Shown here: positions 1-9,694 of the stretch, in pieces
How the letters are laid out: each line of letters starts with the position of its first letter
Numbering within the stretch: the stretch's first letter is position 1
Source: Phycisphaerales bacterium
Lineage (GTDB): Bacteria; Planctomycetota; Phycisphaerae; Phycisphaerales; UBA1924
Direction of reading: 5' to 3'
Assembly: GCA_029260515.1 (NCBI GenBank)
Contig: JAJDDC010000070.1
Span: 310,001-374,000, forward strand
Length of the DNA: 64,000 nt
The notes under the pieces: generated by a model
Seen by the model: the letters and a program-made list of their open reading frames with translations, nothing else
Told to the model about the DNA's origin: nothing
Database searches by the model: none
Position numbers and translations under genes: made by a program

Positions 1-329
1 CGATCTGGCAGAGCGGGCGGCGCCGCCCACGCGATAGGTCCGAGTGCGCCCTTGGGCGTCGCAATCCGACGCGGATACGGGCCCGCAGACCCCATACAGG
101 GTGGTTTGGCCAACTGGCAGGGGTGTTGCAGCCGATAGACCCGGAGGCCCGTCCCAGGCGTACTCAGCCTGGGCGGACCGATAGGATCCCCCGGGAGTGC
201 GTGGAATACGCCCGCCCGGTCAGCGAATCAGGGATTCGGGCGGCGCTGTGATAGGGAGCGACGCCCGGCGGAGGAAGGCTGGCCACACCAGCGGCCACCA
301 GAGGGTCCCCGAGGGCCCGGGAGCGACCG
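1..329. other. Leader region upstream of clpC
   Basis: No gene can be assigned here. A short frame from base 2 ends in a stop near base 37 and could be the tail of a gene lying left of the window, but 11 codons are too few to judge. The rest is the probable clpC leader. It contains the sigma-54-like promoter at 115-130, which leaves about 190 bases of leader before the clpC start. No tRNA, riboswitch or CIRCE-type inverted repeat was recognised. Confidence 0.4.
115..130 (+). promoter_or_regulatory. Candidate sigma-54 (-24/-12) promoter of clpC
   Basis: The sequence TGGCAGGGGTGTTGCA matches the RpoN promoter consensus TGGCAC-R-N4-TTGCA. Both blocks (TGGCA and TTGCA) are exact and at the exact spacing; only the sixth base differs. 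It lies about 200 bases upstream of clpC and points at it. RpoN itself is encoded in this window at 11168-12712. No enhancer-binding-protein site was identified, so regulation is inferred. Confidence 0.45.
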
Positions 330-2864
330 ATGTTCGAGCGATTCACAGACCGTGCCCGCAAGGTGATGGCCCTGGCCAACCAGGAGGCGCAGCGGTTCAA
401 CCACGAGTACATCGGGACCGAGCACATCCTCCTGGGCCTGGTCAAGGAGGGCTCGGGGGTTGGCGCCAACGTGCTCAAGAACCTGGACGTGGACCTGCGG
501 AAGGTCCGCCTCGAGGTCGAGAAGCTCGTCAAGGCGGGCCCCGAGATGGTGACGATGGGCAAGCTGCCCCAGACGCCGCGGGCCAAGAAGGTCATCGAGT
601 ACGCGATCGAGGAAGCACGCAACCTGAACCACAACTACGTGGGCACCGAGCACCTGCTGCTGGGACTGCTGCGTGAGCACGACGGCGTGGCGGCGCAGGT
701 GCTGATGAACCTGGGGCTGAAGCTCGAGGAGGTCCGCGAGGAGGTCCTGAACCTTCTGGGCGCGGGCGCCGAGAGCGAGGGCGGCGAGGCCGCGACCGCC
801 GGCGGCGGAGGCGGCTCGGGCGAGACGCGGTCGGCCAAGAGCAAGAGCAAGACGCCCGCGCTGGACAGCTTCGGGCGCGACCTGACGGAGCTGGCCAAGG
901 AGGGCGCGCTGGATCCGGTGATCGGGCGTGCCAACGAGATCGAGCGCGTGACGCAGGTGCTGTGCCGACGCACGAAGAACAACCCTGTGCTGCTGGGCGA
1001 GGCGGGCGTGGGCAAGACCGCGATCGTCGAGGGCCTCGCGCAGCGGATCATCGCGGGCGACGTGCCCGAGATCCTGCACGACAAGCGTCTGGTCGTCCTC
1101 GACCTGGCGATGATGGTCGCGGGCACGAAGTACCGCGGGCAGTTCGAGGAGCGGATCAAGGCGGTCATGAACGAGGTCCGTCGGGCCAAGAACGTGATCC
1201 TGTTCATCGACGAGCTGCACACGCTGGTCGGGGCGGGCGGGGCGGAGGGCGCGATCGACGCGTCCAACGTGCTCAAGCCCGCGCTGGCGCGTGGCGAGAT
1301 CCAGTGCATCGGCGCGACGACGTTCGACGAGTACCGCAAGTACATCGAGAAGGACGCGGCCCTCGCCCGTCGCTTCCAGTCGATCCCGGTCGATCCGCCG
1401 AGCAACGAGCAGACGGTCGAGATCCTCAAGGGTCTGCGCGACAAGTACGAGGCGCACCACCGGGTGCGGATCACCGACGAGGCGGTCAAGGCGGCGGTGG
1501 ACCTGAGCGGGCGGTACATCACCGGGCGTGTGCAGCCCGACAAGTCGATCGACGTGATCGACGAGGCCGGGGCGCGGGTTCGTATCAAGAGCATGACCAA
1601 GCCGCCAAACCTCGCGGAGATCGAGGGCGACATCGAGCGTCTGTCGATCGAGAAGGACGAGGCGGTGAAGGGCGCGGACTACGAGCGTGCCGCCGAGCTG
1701 CGCGACCGGGCCGAGAAGCTCCGGAAGCAGAAGGAAGAGATCCAGAAGGACTGGCGCGCCAAGGCCCAGGAAGTGGACGGGATCGTTGACGAGGAGGTCA
1801 TCGCCGAGGTGGTCTCCAAGATGACGGGCGTGCCGTTGCAGAAGCTCGAGAAGGAGGAGGCCCAGCGCCTGCTCGGCCTCGAGGACGAGCTGCACAAGCG
1901 CGTCATCAGCCAGCACGAGGCGATCAAGGTCGTCTCCAAGGCGATCCGCCGGGCTCGCGCGGGCCTCAAGGACCCCAAGCGCCCGATGGGCAGCTTCATC
2001 TTCGTCGGCCCCTCGGGCGTCGGCAAGACGCTGCTGAGCAAGGCGCTGGCGGAGTTCATGTTCGGCGACCCCGACGCGATGGTGCACCTGGACATGTCCG
2101 AGTACATGGAGAAGCACAACGTGTCCCGCCTCGTCGGCGCGCCCCCCGGGTACGTCGGCTACGAGGAGGGCGGGCAGCTGACCGAGCAGATCCGGCGCCG
2201 CCCGTACTCGGTGGTCCTGCTCGACGAGGTCGAGAAGGCCCACCACGACGTGTTCAACATGCTCCTGCAGATCATGGAGGAGGGGCGCCTGACCGACTCG
2301 TTCGGGCGACACGTCGATTTCCGCAACACGATCCTCATCATGACCTCGAACATCGGCGCGGACCTGATCAAGGGCGGCGGCGGGTTCGGGTTCCAGAAGC
2401 GGACCGAGGGCGTGGACTACGCCAACATCAAGTCGGTGCTGATGAAGGAGATCGAGCGGTTCTTCCGCCCCGAGTTCATCAACCGGCTCGACGAGGTGAT
2501 CGTCTTCCAGCCCCTGACACGCGACGACCTGACGAAGATCATCGAGTACGAGGTCGAGAAGGTCTCCGACCGCATCCGGATCCAGGGCTTCTCGATCGAG
2601 CTGGAGCAGCCGGCCAAGGACTTCCTGATCGAGAAGGGGTACAACCCCGACTACGGCGCCCGCCCGCTGCGGCGTGCGATCGGCTCGTACATCGAGGACC
2701 CCTTGTCGGAGATGCTGCTCTCGGGCGAGCTGCACAACAAGGGGCTGATCAAGATCAGCCACGTGCCCGAGGCCGAGAACCTCACGTTCAACGCCGAGGA
2801 CCTCCCCGCGGCGCCCGAGACCAAGGACGACAAGCCGGTCAAGAGCGGCGCCGGCTCGGCCTGA
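330..2864 (+). CDS. clpC: ATP-dependent Clp protease ATP-binding subunit ClpC
   Basis: This is a HSP100 AAA+ unfoldase (844 aa, usual ClpC length) that feeds unfolded proteins to ClpP in the cytoplasm. It has two N-terminal Clp repeats (about 1-150) and a first AAA+ domain with Walker A GEAGVGKT near residue 229. A coiled middle region carries a UVR-type motif (about 445-475), which separates ClpC from ClpA and ClpB. The second AAA+ domain has Walker A GPSGVGKT near residue 566, and a GFGF motif downstream fits the ClpP-docking loop. The ATG is preceded by GGGAG at normal spacing. ClpP and McsA/McsB partners are not in the window. A strong hairpin terminator follows directly, so the gene is probably monocistronic. 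Confidence 0.97.
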   Translation: MFERFTDRARKVMALANQEAQRFNHEYIGTEHILLGLVKEGSGVGANVLKNLDVDLRKVRLEVEKLVKAGPEMVTMGKLPQTPRAKKVIEYAIEEARNLNHNYVGTEHLLLGLLREHDGVAAQVLMNLGLKLEEVREEVLNLLGAGAESEGGEAATAGGGGGSGETRSAKSKSKTPALDSFGRDLTELAKEGALDPVIGRANEIERVTQVLCRRTKNNPVLLGEAGVGKTAIVEGLAQRIIAGDVPEILHDKRLVVLDLAMMVAGTKYRGQFEERIKAVMNEVRRAKNVILFIDELHTLVGAGGAEGAIDASNVLKPALARGEIQCIGATTFDEYRKYIEKDAALARRFQSIPVDPPSNEQTVEILKGLRDKYEAHHRVRITDEAVKAAVDLSGRYITGRVQPDKSIDVIDEAGARVRIKSMTKPPNLAEIEGDIERLSIEKDEAVKGADYERAAELRDRAEKLRKQKEEIQKDWRAKAQEVDGIVDEEVIAEVVSKMTGVPLQKLEKEEAQRLLGLEDELHKRVISQHEAIKVVSKAIRRARAGLKDPKRPMGSFIFVGPSGVGKTLLSKALAEFMFGDPDAMVHLDMSEYMEKHNVSRLVGAPPGYVGYEEGGQLTEQIRRRPYSVVLLDEVEKAHHDVFNMLLQIMEEGRLTDSFGRHVDFRNTILIMTSNIGADLIKGGGGFGFQKRTEGVDYANIKSVLMKEIERFFRPEFINRLDEVIVFQPLTRDDLTKIIEYEVEKVSDRIRIQGFSIELEQPAKDFLIEKGYNPDYGARPLRRAIGSYIEDPLSEMLLSGELHNKGLIKISHVPEAENLTFNAEDLPAAPETKDDKPVKSGAGSA

Positions 2865-2889
2865 GCGAGCCGCCTTACGCGATAACGAT

Positions 2890-2927
2890 CAGGGCCCGCG
2901 CCGGGTGGCGCGGGCCCTGTTTTTTTT
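2890..2927 (+). terminator. Rho-independent terminator of clpC
   Basis: A perfect 13-bp GC-rich stem (2890-2902 with 2907-2919) and a GGGT loop are followed by eight T residues (2920-2927). It sits 26 bases after the clpC stop and 17 bases before the end of the convergent gene. Confidence 0.95.
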
Positions 2928-2943
2928 CGTGTGCGGGCGTGCG

Positions 2944-4725
2944 TCAGCGGGGCCGGCGGGCGAGATCGAAGAGCATGATCAGGTCGCGGGCGTCGATCGA
3001 GGCGTCGCCGTTGATATCCAGCGGTTCATCGCCCGGGCGGACCGGGCCGAGGCTCGAGACGAGCCGCTGGAGGTCGAGCGTGTCGATCCGCCCGTCGCTG
3101 TTCGAGTCGCCCAGCATCGAGGGGGGCACGAGGGTCCAGGTCGTGCCGGCCTGGTAGTTGGTGAGCGTGCGGGTCTGCCCGTCGGGCCAGCTGGCCTCGA
3201 CCGAATCGACGACACACGAACTTCCCAGGCCGTAGTGGAGTGTCAGCTCGTTCTGGGTGCGGTAGTTGTTGCCGCCGACGAGGACCTCGGCGATTTGCGT
3301 GCGCCCGTTGGCGGTGACGCGGACGACCGCGCCGACCGCGTCGCGGTTCGGGGGGTCGCCGACGGCGTGGAAGCGGATCCAACGCTTCTGCGAGCCCACG
3401 TTGTTGATGTACAGGCGGAGGCGGCTGTCGATGTCCTGGACGAGCAGGTCGATGTCGCCGTCGTTGTCGATGTCGGCGGCCGAGGCGTTGTACGTGGGGC
3501 CCGTGTGGTCCAGGCCCATGTCGGCGGCGATCTCCTCGCAGGGCCAGAACGGGTTCCAGTCGTACATGTAGTTGGCGGCGTTGGAGTGGACGACGAACAG
3601 GGCCTGGTGGGTGTCGTTGTCGTGGTCGAAGAAGATGCAGGACCACCCGAGCTTGTTGGCGGTGACACCGGCCGCGGCGGCGGTCCAGTCGAAGGTGCCG
3701 TCCCCGTTGTTGAGCATGAGCGCGTGCCCGGGGGGCGGGGGGGTGTTGGTGCAGTAGAAGTCGGGGAAGCCGTTCTCGTCAAAGTCACCGATGGCGATGC
3801 CCATGGTGTCGGTGCACGACTCGGTGTTGGAGAACGCCGTGACGTCGGTGAAGACGCCGCCGTCGTTGCGGAAGAGGATGTTGGTCCACTGGGTGCAGTT
3901 GGAACCCTTGTCGTTGCCGATGTAGAGGTCGGCGTCGCCGTCGAGGTCGTAGTCCACGAACGCGGACGTGAGGGTGGGCGCAAGACCGAGATCGACGCCC
4001 ATGGCGACGCCGACTTCAACGAACGTCCCGTCGCCCTGGTTGTGGTAGAGGCGGTTGGGCTCGGTAGAGAAGGTCATGTTCGGGCGGAGAGTGCCGGTGC
4101 GGTTGGAGACGTACAGGTCGAGCCAGCCGTCGCCGTCGAAGTCGCCCCATGTATTCCCGACCCCTGGCGCCTCCTCGTCGATGATGCCGGCGGCGGCGGT
4201 GACATCGGTAAACGTCCAGTCGCCGTTGTTCATGAGCAGAAGGTCGCGGCGGAGGATGCGCGAGATGTAGAGGTCCATGTCGCCGTCGGCGTCGTAGTCT
4301 GCGCCCACGATGCCGCCGGCCTTGGGGTACAGCCCGACGCCCGAGCCGGCGGTGCGGTCGATGAAGTTCCCGGACCCGTCGTTCTCGTAGAACGCGACGA
4401 TGCCCGAGTTCTCGCCGGTGGCGACGATATCGGGATCGCCGTCGGCGTCGATGTCGATGAACGAGGCGGCGCCGACGCCCGAGTCGAGCGGGAGGCCGTC
4501 GGCGACGATGTAGTTGACGCCGCGGGCGAGGGCCTCCTCGGTGAACGGGAGCGGTGTCGCGACGGGGATGGGCGGGCAGGCGGTCTTGGCCGGGGGCCCG
4601 CTGGCGGGGGACCCGCCCGAGACCCCCGAGACCTGTCCGAACGCCGAGGCGGCGCCGAGCGTCGCGGCGAGCAGCCCGAGGGACGCCATGCTCCGACGTC
4701 CGAGCCCGAAAGCAGAATCGCGCAT
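2944..4725 (-). CDS. Secreted FG-GAP/VCBS repeat protein with ASPIC/UnbV domain and canonical dockerin tail
   Basis: This is a predicted exported 593-aa beta-propeller protein. The start at 4725 was chosen over an upstream ATG because GGGGAAGGA precedes it and a signal peptide follows, ending near ASAFG. The body has many D-x-D-x-D-G calcium-type FG-GAP motifs. A CRTAC1-like ASPIC/UnbV region follows (DAVGAVVRV, then ASWPDGQTRTL). The C-terminus holds two textbook type I dockerin repeats, DSNSDGRIDTLD and DINGDASIDARD, with all calcium ligands. It is therefore tagged differently from the GC-dockerin proteins further right. Substrate or partner is unknown; a surface-binding or adhesion role is inference. 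Confidence 0.85.
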   Translation of the reverse strand: MRDSAFGLGRRSMASLGLLAATLGAASAFGQVSGVSGGSPASGPPAKTACPPIPVATPLPFTEEALARGVNYIVADGLPLDSGVGAASFIDIDADGDPDIVATGENSGIVAFYENDGSGNFIDRTAGSGVGLYPKAGGIVGADYDADGDMDLYISRILRRDLLLMNNGDWTFTDVTAAAGIIDEEAPGVGNTWGDFDGDGWLDLYVSNRTGTLRPNMTFSTEPNRLYHNQGDGTFVEVGVAMGVDLGLAPTLTSAFVDYDLDGDADLYIGNDKGSNCTQWTNILFRNDGGVFTDVTAFSNTESCTDTMGIAIGDFDENGFPDFYCTNTPPPPGHALMLNNGDGTFDWTAAAAGVTANKLGWSCIFFDHDNDTHQALFVVHSNAANYMYDWNPFWPCEEIAADMGLDHTGPTYNASAADIDNDGDIDLLVQDIDSRLRLYINNVGSQKRWIRFHAVGDPPNRDAVGAVVRVTANGRTQIAEVLVGGNNYRTQNELTLHYGLGSSCVVDSVEASWPDGQTRTLTNYQAGTTWTLVPPSMLGDSNSDGRIDTLDLQRLVSSLGPVRPGDEPLDINGDASIDARDLIMLFDLARRPR

Positions 4726-4767
4726 GGCCGTTCCTTCCCCTGGTGCGGAGCGCGGGAGTGATCCCAG

Positions 4768-4804
4768 AAAAAAGACCCGCACCGGCTGTCGCCGGGGCGG
4801 GTCC
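4768..4804 (-). terminator. Rho-independent terminator of the PEP-CTERM gene
   Basis: Read on the minus strand, the stem pairs 4774-4780 with 4797-4803 and 4782-4786 with 4791-4795, with a TGTC loop on the top strand. It is followed by six T residues (top-strand A at 4768-4773). It lies between the end of the PEP-CTERM gene (4830) and the start of the FG-GAP gene (4725), so the two leftward genes are separate units. Confidence 0.88.
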
Positions 4805-4829
4805 GAATGATCAGAAGGCTCGGGCCCGA

Positions 4830-5366
4830 TCAGCGGCGGCGGCGCATCGCCGCGAGGCCGCCCATGCCGAGCAGCGCGAGGCTGCCGGGGGCCGGGACCT
4901 TGTTGATGGTCATCGTGCCGTTGAGGATGCCGTCAACGCCGAAGTCATCGAAGTCCTCGAAGATGAAGACTTCCCAGACGCCAGCCGTCTCGGCCGGGCC
5001 GGACCAGGCAACGCTGTCGTTGCTGGCGAAGATGCCGGAGGACTCGCCCCAGCCGAAGAGGACGTCGGACGGGATGGTGTCGCCGAGGTTCGGCTCGCCG
5101 CCGTCGAAGTTGATCGAGAAGCCGGAGCCGAGGTGCGTCAGGACGATGTTGAGCTCGGCGCCCCACGAGGCGTTCGCGCCGTTGACGCCCGCGTTGTAGG
5201 TCAGGTCCCAACTGAAGCCCTCGAGGGGGCCGCTGTCGGTCTGGACGATGGTGAACGTGATCGGCTGCGCGGCATCCACGTTCAGGTTGTTGAAGACGAT
5301 ATCGGTCTGGGCGGACGCAAGGCCGGCAAACGCCGCCACGGCCACCACACTCATGGTCTTGGTCAT
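4830..5366 (-). CDS. PEP-CTERM sorting-domain protein
   Basis: This 178-aa secreted protein has an N-terminal signal peptide (cleavage probably after GLASA). The C-terminal anchor consists of a PAPGS motif, a short hydrophobic segment (LALLGMGGLAAM) and a terminal Arg cluster, the arrangement recognised by exosortases. The middle of about 130 residues is acidic and beta-rich, with no recognised domain. The start at 5366 was chosen because AGGAG lies just upstream; longer in-frame extensions lack a signal peptide. The exosortase is not in this window. An extracellular or polysaccharide-associated role is known for the class but unproven here. Confidence 0.85.
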   Translation of the reverse strand: MTKTMSVVAVAAFAGLASAQTDIVFNNLNVDAAQPITFTIVQTDSGPLEGFSWDLTYNAGVNGANASWGAELNIVLTHLGSGFSINFDGGEPNLGDTIPSDVLFGWGESSGIFASNDSVAWSGPAETAGVWEVFIFEDFDDFGVDGILNGTMTINKVPAPGSLALLGMGGLAAMRRRR

Positions 5367-5668
5367 CTGATTCTTCTCCTCTTTCTCTCTAGTTGCTTTC
5401 TCGAACACTGACTCGAGAATGCTCCCCTCGAGCACGCTTCTGCATCTCCCCGTCCCCACGATCCTGCGGGCACGGGGCACATTGGTGTCGCGGGGGCCGG
5501 ATCTCTTTCCCTTGAGAGCACTCCCTCCGCCACAAGGAAGGTAACGGGAGCGCCTCCAGGGGATCAAGAGGGACGGCGAGAAAACTCCGCAAATTCGCTC
5601 GCATCCAGTCGTGTTCTTATTTTGTACGGCGTCATAAAGCCCGCCCCCGCATCGGGCTAGCATCGGCG
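5367..5668. other. Divergent intergenic region
   Basis: This 302-base region separates the leftward PEP-CTERM gene from the rightward permease gene and must hold both promoters. A locally AT-richer patch at about 5610-5640 is the most promoter-like part, but no confident -35/-10 pair could be assigned. No additional gene was seen. Confidence 0.4.
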
Positions 5669-7531
5669 ATGCCCGTCGTCCTCCGCTGGCTCCTGAATCT
5701 CGCCCCGACGAACCCGATCGCGGTCCGTCTGGTCCAGAACGCCTCGAGGCGGTCCAAGCACCTCTACGTCCGCTCGGGGTACCTCGCGGTGCTGATCCTG
5801 GTGCTGCTGTGGCTGCTGCTGGTGAACACGTCCGCGGGCGAGATGAGCTTCCGGGACCTGGCCGCGGCCGGGGCGTTCAGCTTCTCGGCGATCGCGTACC
5901 TGCAGATCGGGCTGATCTGCGTGCTGGCGCCCGTGTTCATGGCCGGGGCGATCGCCCAGGAGTCGGACGGGAACACCTGGGACATCCTGCTCACGACGCC
6001 CCTGAGCCAGCTGCAGATCGTCCTGGGCAACCTGCTCGGACGCCTGTTCTTCGTGCTGGCGCTGCTGGTCGCGAGCCTGCCCCTGTTCGCGCTGACGCAG
6101 TATTTCGGGGGGGTGCCGGGGAGATCGATCTTCGCGAGCTACCTGATCGCCGCGTGCGCGGCGTTGGTGGTCGGGGCGATCGCGATCGCGCTGTCCGTCT
6201 CGCGTCTGGCCGGGCGCCGGGCGGTGTTCACGTTCTACATCGCGGTCATCTCGTACCTGGGCGTGACGGCGGCGATCGACGCCTGGCTCCGCAACGGCGG
6301 GCAGGGGGCCGGGGCCGCGGGCGACGGCGTGACGTGGGTGACCGCGATCAACCCGTTCCTCGCCCTGACGGCGCTGCTCAACCCGACGACCTACCCCCGC
6401 GCCGACGCGGGCACGCACTCGGGGCTCGCGGCGCTGTTCCTCGAGCACCCGGTGACGGCGTGGTGCACGCTCAGCGCTGCGCTGAGCCTCGCGCTCACGG
6501 GCCTCAGCGCGTTCACCGTCCGCATGGGCGGGCTGGCGACGATCGGGCAGGGGCGGTCGGGTGTGCCCCTGCACAGGCGGGTGATGGGCCTCGGGGCCAA
6601 GGGCGCCGAGTACCGCCCGCCCAGGGCCGTGTGGACCAACCCGATCGCGTGGCGCGAGGCCGCGGCCCGCAACGCGACGCTCGCGCGGATGGCCGCCCGC
6701 TGGGCGTTCGTCACGCTCGGGATCCTCTTCGGGCTCGCGTTGATCGTCGCCTACCACCTGGGCTCGATGACGCCCGCGGCGTTCCGCTTCGTGCTCGCCA
6801 GCGCCACGTGGACCGAGATGGCGGTGATCACGCTCATCGCGGTCAACATGGCGGCGACCGCGATCAGCCGCGAACGCGAGGACGGCACGCTGGACCTGAT
6901 CCTGACGACACCCGTCACGCCCGTGGCGTACCTCTCGGGCAAGCTCCGCGGGCTCGTCGCGTACCTGCTCCCGCTGCTGCTGGTCCCGATCCTGGGGCTG
7001 GCGATGGCGGGGCTGTACTCGCTCGCCGGCGGGCTCGGAAACCCGGCCGGGGCGAGCGTGACGAGCACGCTCGCGGGGGGGAAATTGGTGACCACGCCCC
7101 TGGTCCTGCCCGAGGCCGCGATCGTCGCGCCCCTGGCGTTCATCCCCTTCATCGCCTTCTGCGTCATGGTCGGGCTGCACTGGTCGCTCAAGAGCAAGGG
7201 CACGATCGCGTCGGTCATCGCGACCGTGGGCGTCGTGGGCGCGGTCGGGGGGATGATCTCGCTGTGCGCGTGGCACTCGGGGATCGGGATCCCCGTGCTC
7301 GGGCCGGCTGTGGGCGCGCTCTCGCCCGCCAGCGCGATCTACGCGTCCGTCCACCCCGAGCTGGCGACGGCCTCCACGATCAAGGAAGCCGGGCTCGTTG
7401 AAGCACGCGTGGCGCTCGTGGTCGGCTCGGTGCTGGCGGCCGGTGTCTACGCGGTGATCGTCTACCTGATGCGGGCGAACATGGTCCGCGGCTTCGACTT
7501 CACGGTGCGGAAGCTGGCGGGGACGCGGTAG
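5669..7531 (+). CDS. ABC-2 type transporter permease, internally duplicated
   Basis: This 620-aa polytopic membrane protein contains two ABC-2 permease units in tandem. Each has the cytoplasmic coupling signature after a transmembrane helix: QESDGNTWDILLTTP in the first half and EREDGTLDLILTTP in the second. Both are followed by a G-x-L-x-G/R-L helix and further hydrophobic segments. One polypeptide could thus supply the two permease positions that usually need two subunits. No ATP-binding subunit is adjacent: the left neighbour is a PEP-CTERM gene and the right one a convergent amidohydrolase. The substrate is unknown; planctomycete relatives are usually annotated only as ABC transporter permeases. 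Confidence 0.85.
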   Translation: MPVVLRWLLNLAPTNPIAVRLVQNASRRSKHLYVRSGYLAVLILVLLWLLLVNTSAGEMSFRDLAAAGAFSFSAIAYLQIGLICVLAPVFMAGAIAQESDGNTWDILLTTPLSQLQIVLGNLLGRLFFVLALLVASLPLFALTQYFGGVPGRSIFASYLIAACAALVVGAIAIALSVSRLAGRRAVFTFYIAVISYLGVTAAIDAWLRNGGQGAGAAGDGVTWVTAINPFLALTALLNPTTYPRADAGTHSGLAALFLEHPVTAWCTLSAALSLALTGLSAFTVRMGGLATIGQGRSGVPLHRRVMGLGAKGAEYRPPRAVWTNPIAWREAAARNATLARMAARWAFVTLGILFGLALIVAYHLGSMTPAAFRFVLASATWTEMAVITLIAVNMAATAISREREDGTLDLILTTPVTPVAYLSGKLRGLVAYLLPLLLVPILGLAMAGLYSLAGGLGNPAGASVTSTLAGGKLVTTPLVLPEAAIVAPLAFIPFIAFCVMVGLHWSLKSKGTIASVIATVGVVGAVGGMISLCAWHSGIGIPVLGPAVGALSPASAIYASVHPELATASTIKEAGLVEARVALVVGSVLAAGVYAVIVYLMRANMVRGFDFTVRKLAGTR

Positions 7532-7547
7532 GCGACCGGGTCGCGGG

Positions 7548-9596
7548 TTACTCCCGGGGGCCGAGCTCCATCGTCAGCTCGCCGAAGGGCATGGTCATGA
7601 CAGCGCGGAGCAGGACGCCGTCGGCGTCGGTCCAGGCGCGGGTGGTGAACGCACCGCCCTCGGTCTCGAAGCTCGACTCGTGGACGCGGGCGTTCACCTC
7701 GCCCCCACCCCACTCGATCGTCTCGTCGTCGAGGCGTGTGACCTGCACGGGCAGGGCCCGGACGCGCCAGCCGCCGATGCCGAAGGCGACGGACTGGTAG
7801 GTCGCCGACTCGCCCGGTGCGAGCCCGAGGGCGGTGTTGACGATCATGTCCGCGACGTTGTTGGGCCCGGTGACGATGCCGCCCTCGGGGATGGTGAACT
7901 CCTGCCGCTCCTCGCCGCGGGTCGCGACGACGACGCCGTCTGCGACGACGTAGGTCGTTTCGGTGGTGTCGCCCGCCAGCTCGCGGTACCGCGCACGGCG
8001 GACCTGCATGTCCTCGCCCAGCTCGTACTCGGTCACGCTGGGCTGCTGCATCCCGCCCATGGGGCGGAAGCGGGCGTAGAGGTTGTGCCCTGTCTCGGTC
8101 TTGGTCAGCACGAACGACTCGTGCCCGGCGTCCCACTGGCCGAACGTGAAGGCCAGGCGCCCGTCGCGGATCGGCTCGCCCTCGATCTCGAGGCCGTCGT
8201 CGAACTCGTTCGCCTGCCCGATCTGCTCTCCGGCCGCGGCACGGCGGGCGTCGTCGAGCATTGCGTCCAGCGCGGTGCGGTCGTGGTGGTCGCCGGCGAG
8301 CCAGACGCCCTGGATCGTGCCCAGCGCACCCAGCCCGTCGAGCGGGTTGTCGCGGAGGAGGACGAACGAGGCTTCCTTGCCACGCTCGATCGAGCCGAAC
8401 CGGTCGTCTACGCCGAACAACTCGGCGGGCGCGAGCGTCGCCATCCGCAGGACGTCGGCGGGCGGGATGCCGGCGTCGGCGAACAGCTCCATCTCGCGGT
8501 GCACGCCGAAGCCCGGGAAGACGTACGGGTTGGCCAGGTCGGTGCCGACGATCATCGGCACGCCCGCGCGGTGCATGCGGCCCAGGAAGTCGAGCATGAT
8601 CGGCAATCGCCGATCCAACGCCCGCGCGTACGCCTTGTACCCGGGCTGCTCCCAGAACGACACCATCGCGTCGGGGACGTAGGCCATCAGTTCGAGCTGC
8701 GCCCGGTCCTCGTCGTCGGCGCGGGCGATTCCCTCGTACACGACCAGCGTCGGGCACTGCACGATGCCCGTCGCGGCGAGTTCCGCCAGCCGCGCGTCGA
8801 TGTACGCGGCGTCGGCCTCCGGGATCATCTCCCACCGGTCGCGGGCGCCGATGCGGTCGTTCTCGCCGGGCTCGTAGGGCGGGAGGACAACGGACGGGAC
8901 GCCCATCAGGTGCTCGGCGGTCCGCTGGCCCGCGGCCGCCGCTTCCTCGATGGTCACCGACTCGGGGACGTGCCCGACCGCCATGAGCCCGCGCCTGCCG
9001 GCCTGGTCGATCGCGGCGAGGTACGTCTCGCGGTCGAGCTTGGAGTAGACCTTGATGAGGTCCACGCCCGCGTCGGCGAGCTTGTTGACCGCGGCCCTCG
9101 CGGCCTCGGGCGAGTCGCACGCCTCGGAGAAGGGCCAGACGGGCGGGTCGCCGTCGACGATTGCGCCCGTCGCGAGCATCCGCGGCCCGAGTCGCTCGCC
9201 CGCGTTGAGCGCGTCGCGGAGGGGCAGGATCGTCTGTGTCGCGCTGCCCATGTCGCGGACGAGGACGACGCCGTTGGCGAGCATGGCCCCGCCGTAGATC
9301 TCGGGCGTGACGAAGTGGACGTGCGAGTCGATCAAGCCCGGGATGAGGTACCCGCCCTCGGCGTTGATGACCCGGGCGCCCTCGGGCGGGGTGCGCCCCG
9401 CGTCGAAGATCGCCGCGACCTTGCCGTCGCGGATAAGCACCGCCCTGTCCGTGACGAGCTCGCCCACGCGGACGTCAACGATGTTGACGTGGTCGACGAG
9501 CTGGGTCTGGGCGAGCGCGACGTGGGCCGAGCAGGCGAGCGCGATCAGGGCTCCAGCGAGCCGTCGGGCGGGAGGTGCGGGGCGGGTGCGGGCCAT
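7548..9596 (-). CDS. Secreted metal-dependent amidohydrolase
   Basis: This 682-aa protein of the amidohydrolase superfamily (imidazolonepropionase-like branch) starts at 9596, behind AGGAGAT and ahead of a signal peptide ending near residue 29. The metal-binding HxH is at H92/H94 (LIDSHVHF). Later family motifs include VGHVPE, TAEHL and the metal Asp in GTDLANP. The final 200 or so residues are an extra beta-rich domain that I do not recognise. It is the last gene of the leftward run recR-rpoN-serine hydrolase-amidohydrolase, 98 bases behind the hydrolase. A periplasmic or extracellular peptidase- or amidase-like activity is likely; the substrate is unknown. Confidence 0.87.
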   Translation of the reverse strand: MARTRPAPPARRLAGALIALACSAHVALAQTQLVDHVNIVDVRVGELVTDRAVLIRDGKVAAIFDAGRTPPEGARVINAEGGYLIPGLIDSHVHFVTPEIYGGAMLANGVVLVRDMGSATQTILPLRDALNAGERLGPRMLATGAIVDGDPPVWPFSEACDSPEAARAAVNKLADAGVDLIKVYSKLDRETYLAAIDQAGRRGLMAVGHVPESVTIEEAAAAGQRTAEHLMGVPSVVLPPYEPGENDRIGARDRWEMIPEADAAYIDARLAELAATGIVQCPTLVVYEGIARADDEDRAQLELMAYVPDAMVSFWEQPGYKAYARALDRRLPIMLDFLGRMHRAGVPMIVGTDLANPYVFPGFGVHREMELFADAGIPPADVLRMATLAPAELFGVDDRFGSIERGKEASFVLLRDNPLDGLGALGTIQGVWLAGDHHDRTALDAMLDDARRAAAGEQIGQANEFDDGLEIEGEPIRDGRLAFTFGQWDAGHESFVLTKTETGHNLYARFRPMGGMQQPSVTEYELGEDMQVRRARYRELAGDTTETTYVVADGVVVATRGEERQEFTIPEGGIVTGPNNVADMIVNTALGLAPGESATYQSVAFGIGGWRVRALPVQVTRLDDETIEWGGGEVNARVHESSFETEGGAFTTRAWTDADGVLLRAVMTMPFGELTMELGPRE

Positions 9597-9694
9597 GCGG
9601 GGATCTCCTGGGCGGATCTCGGCCGCCACCGGAAGGCTACCGGGGCGTCGGCCCACGGTGTTGCCGTCCGCTGGGTGGTGTGGTCGGCGTCCGA

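Noticed and set aside
1-110. tRNA-like or partial gene at the left edge
   Set aside because: No cloverleaf with TTCGA arm was found, and the only terminating frame is 11 codons long.
4830-4900. Sortase LPXTG anchor for the protein ending at 4830
   Set aside because: The end has PAPGS plus hydrophobic helix plus Arg cluster, which is PEP-CTERM; no LPXTG motif is present.
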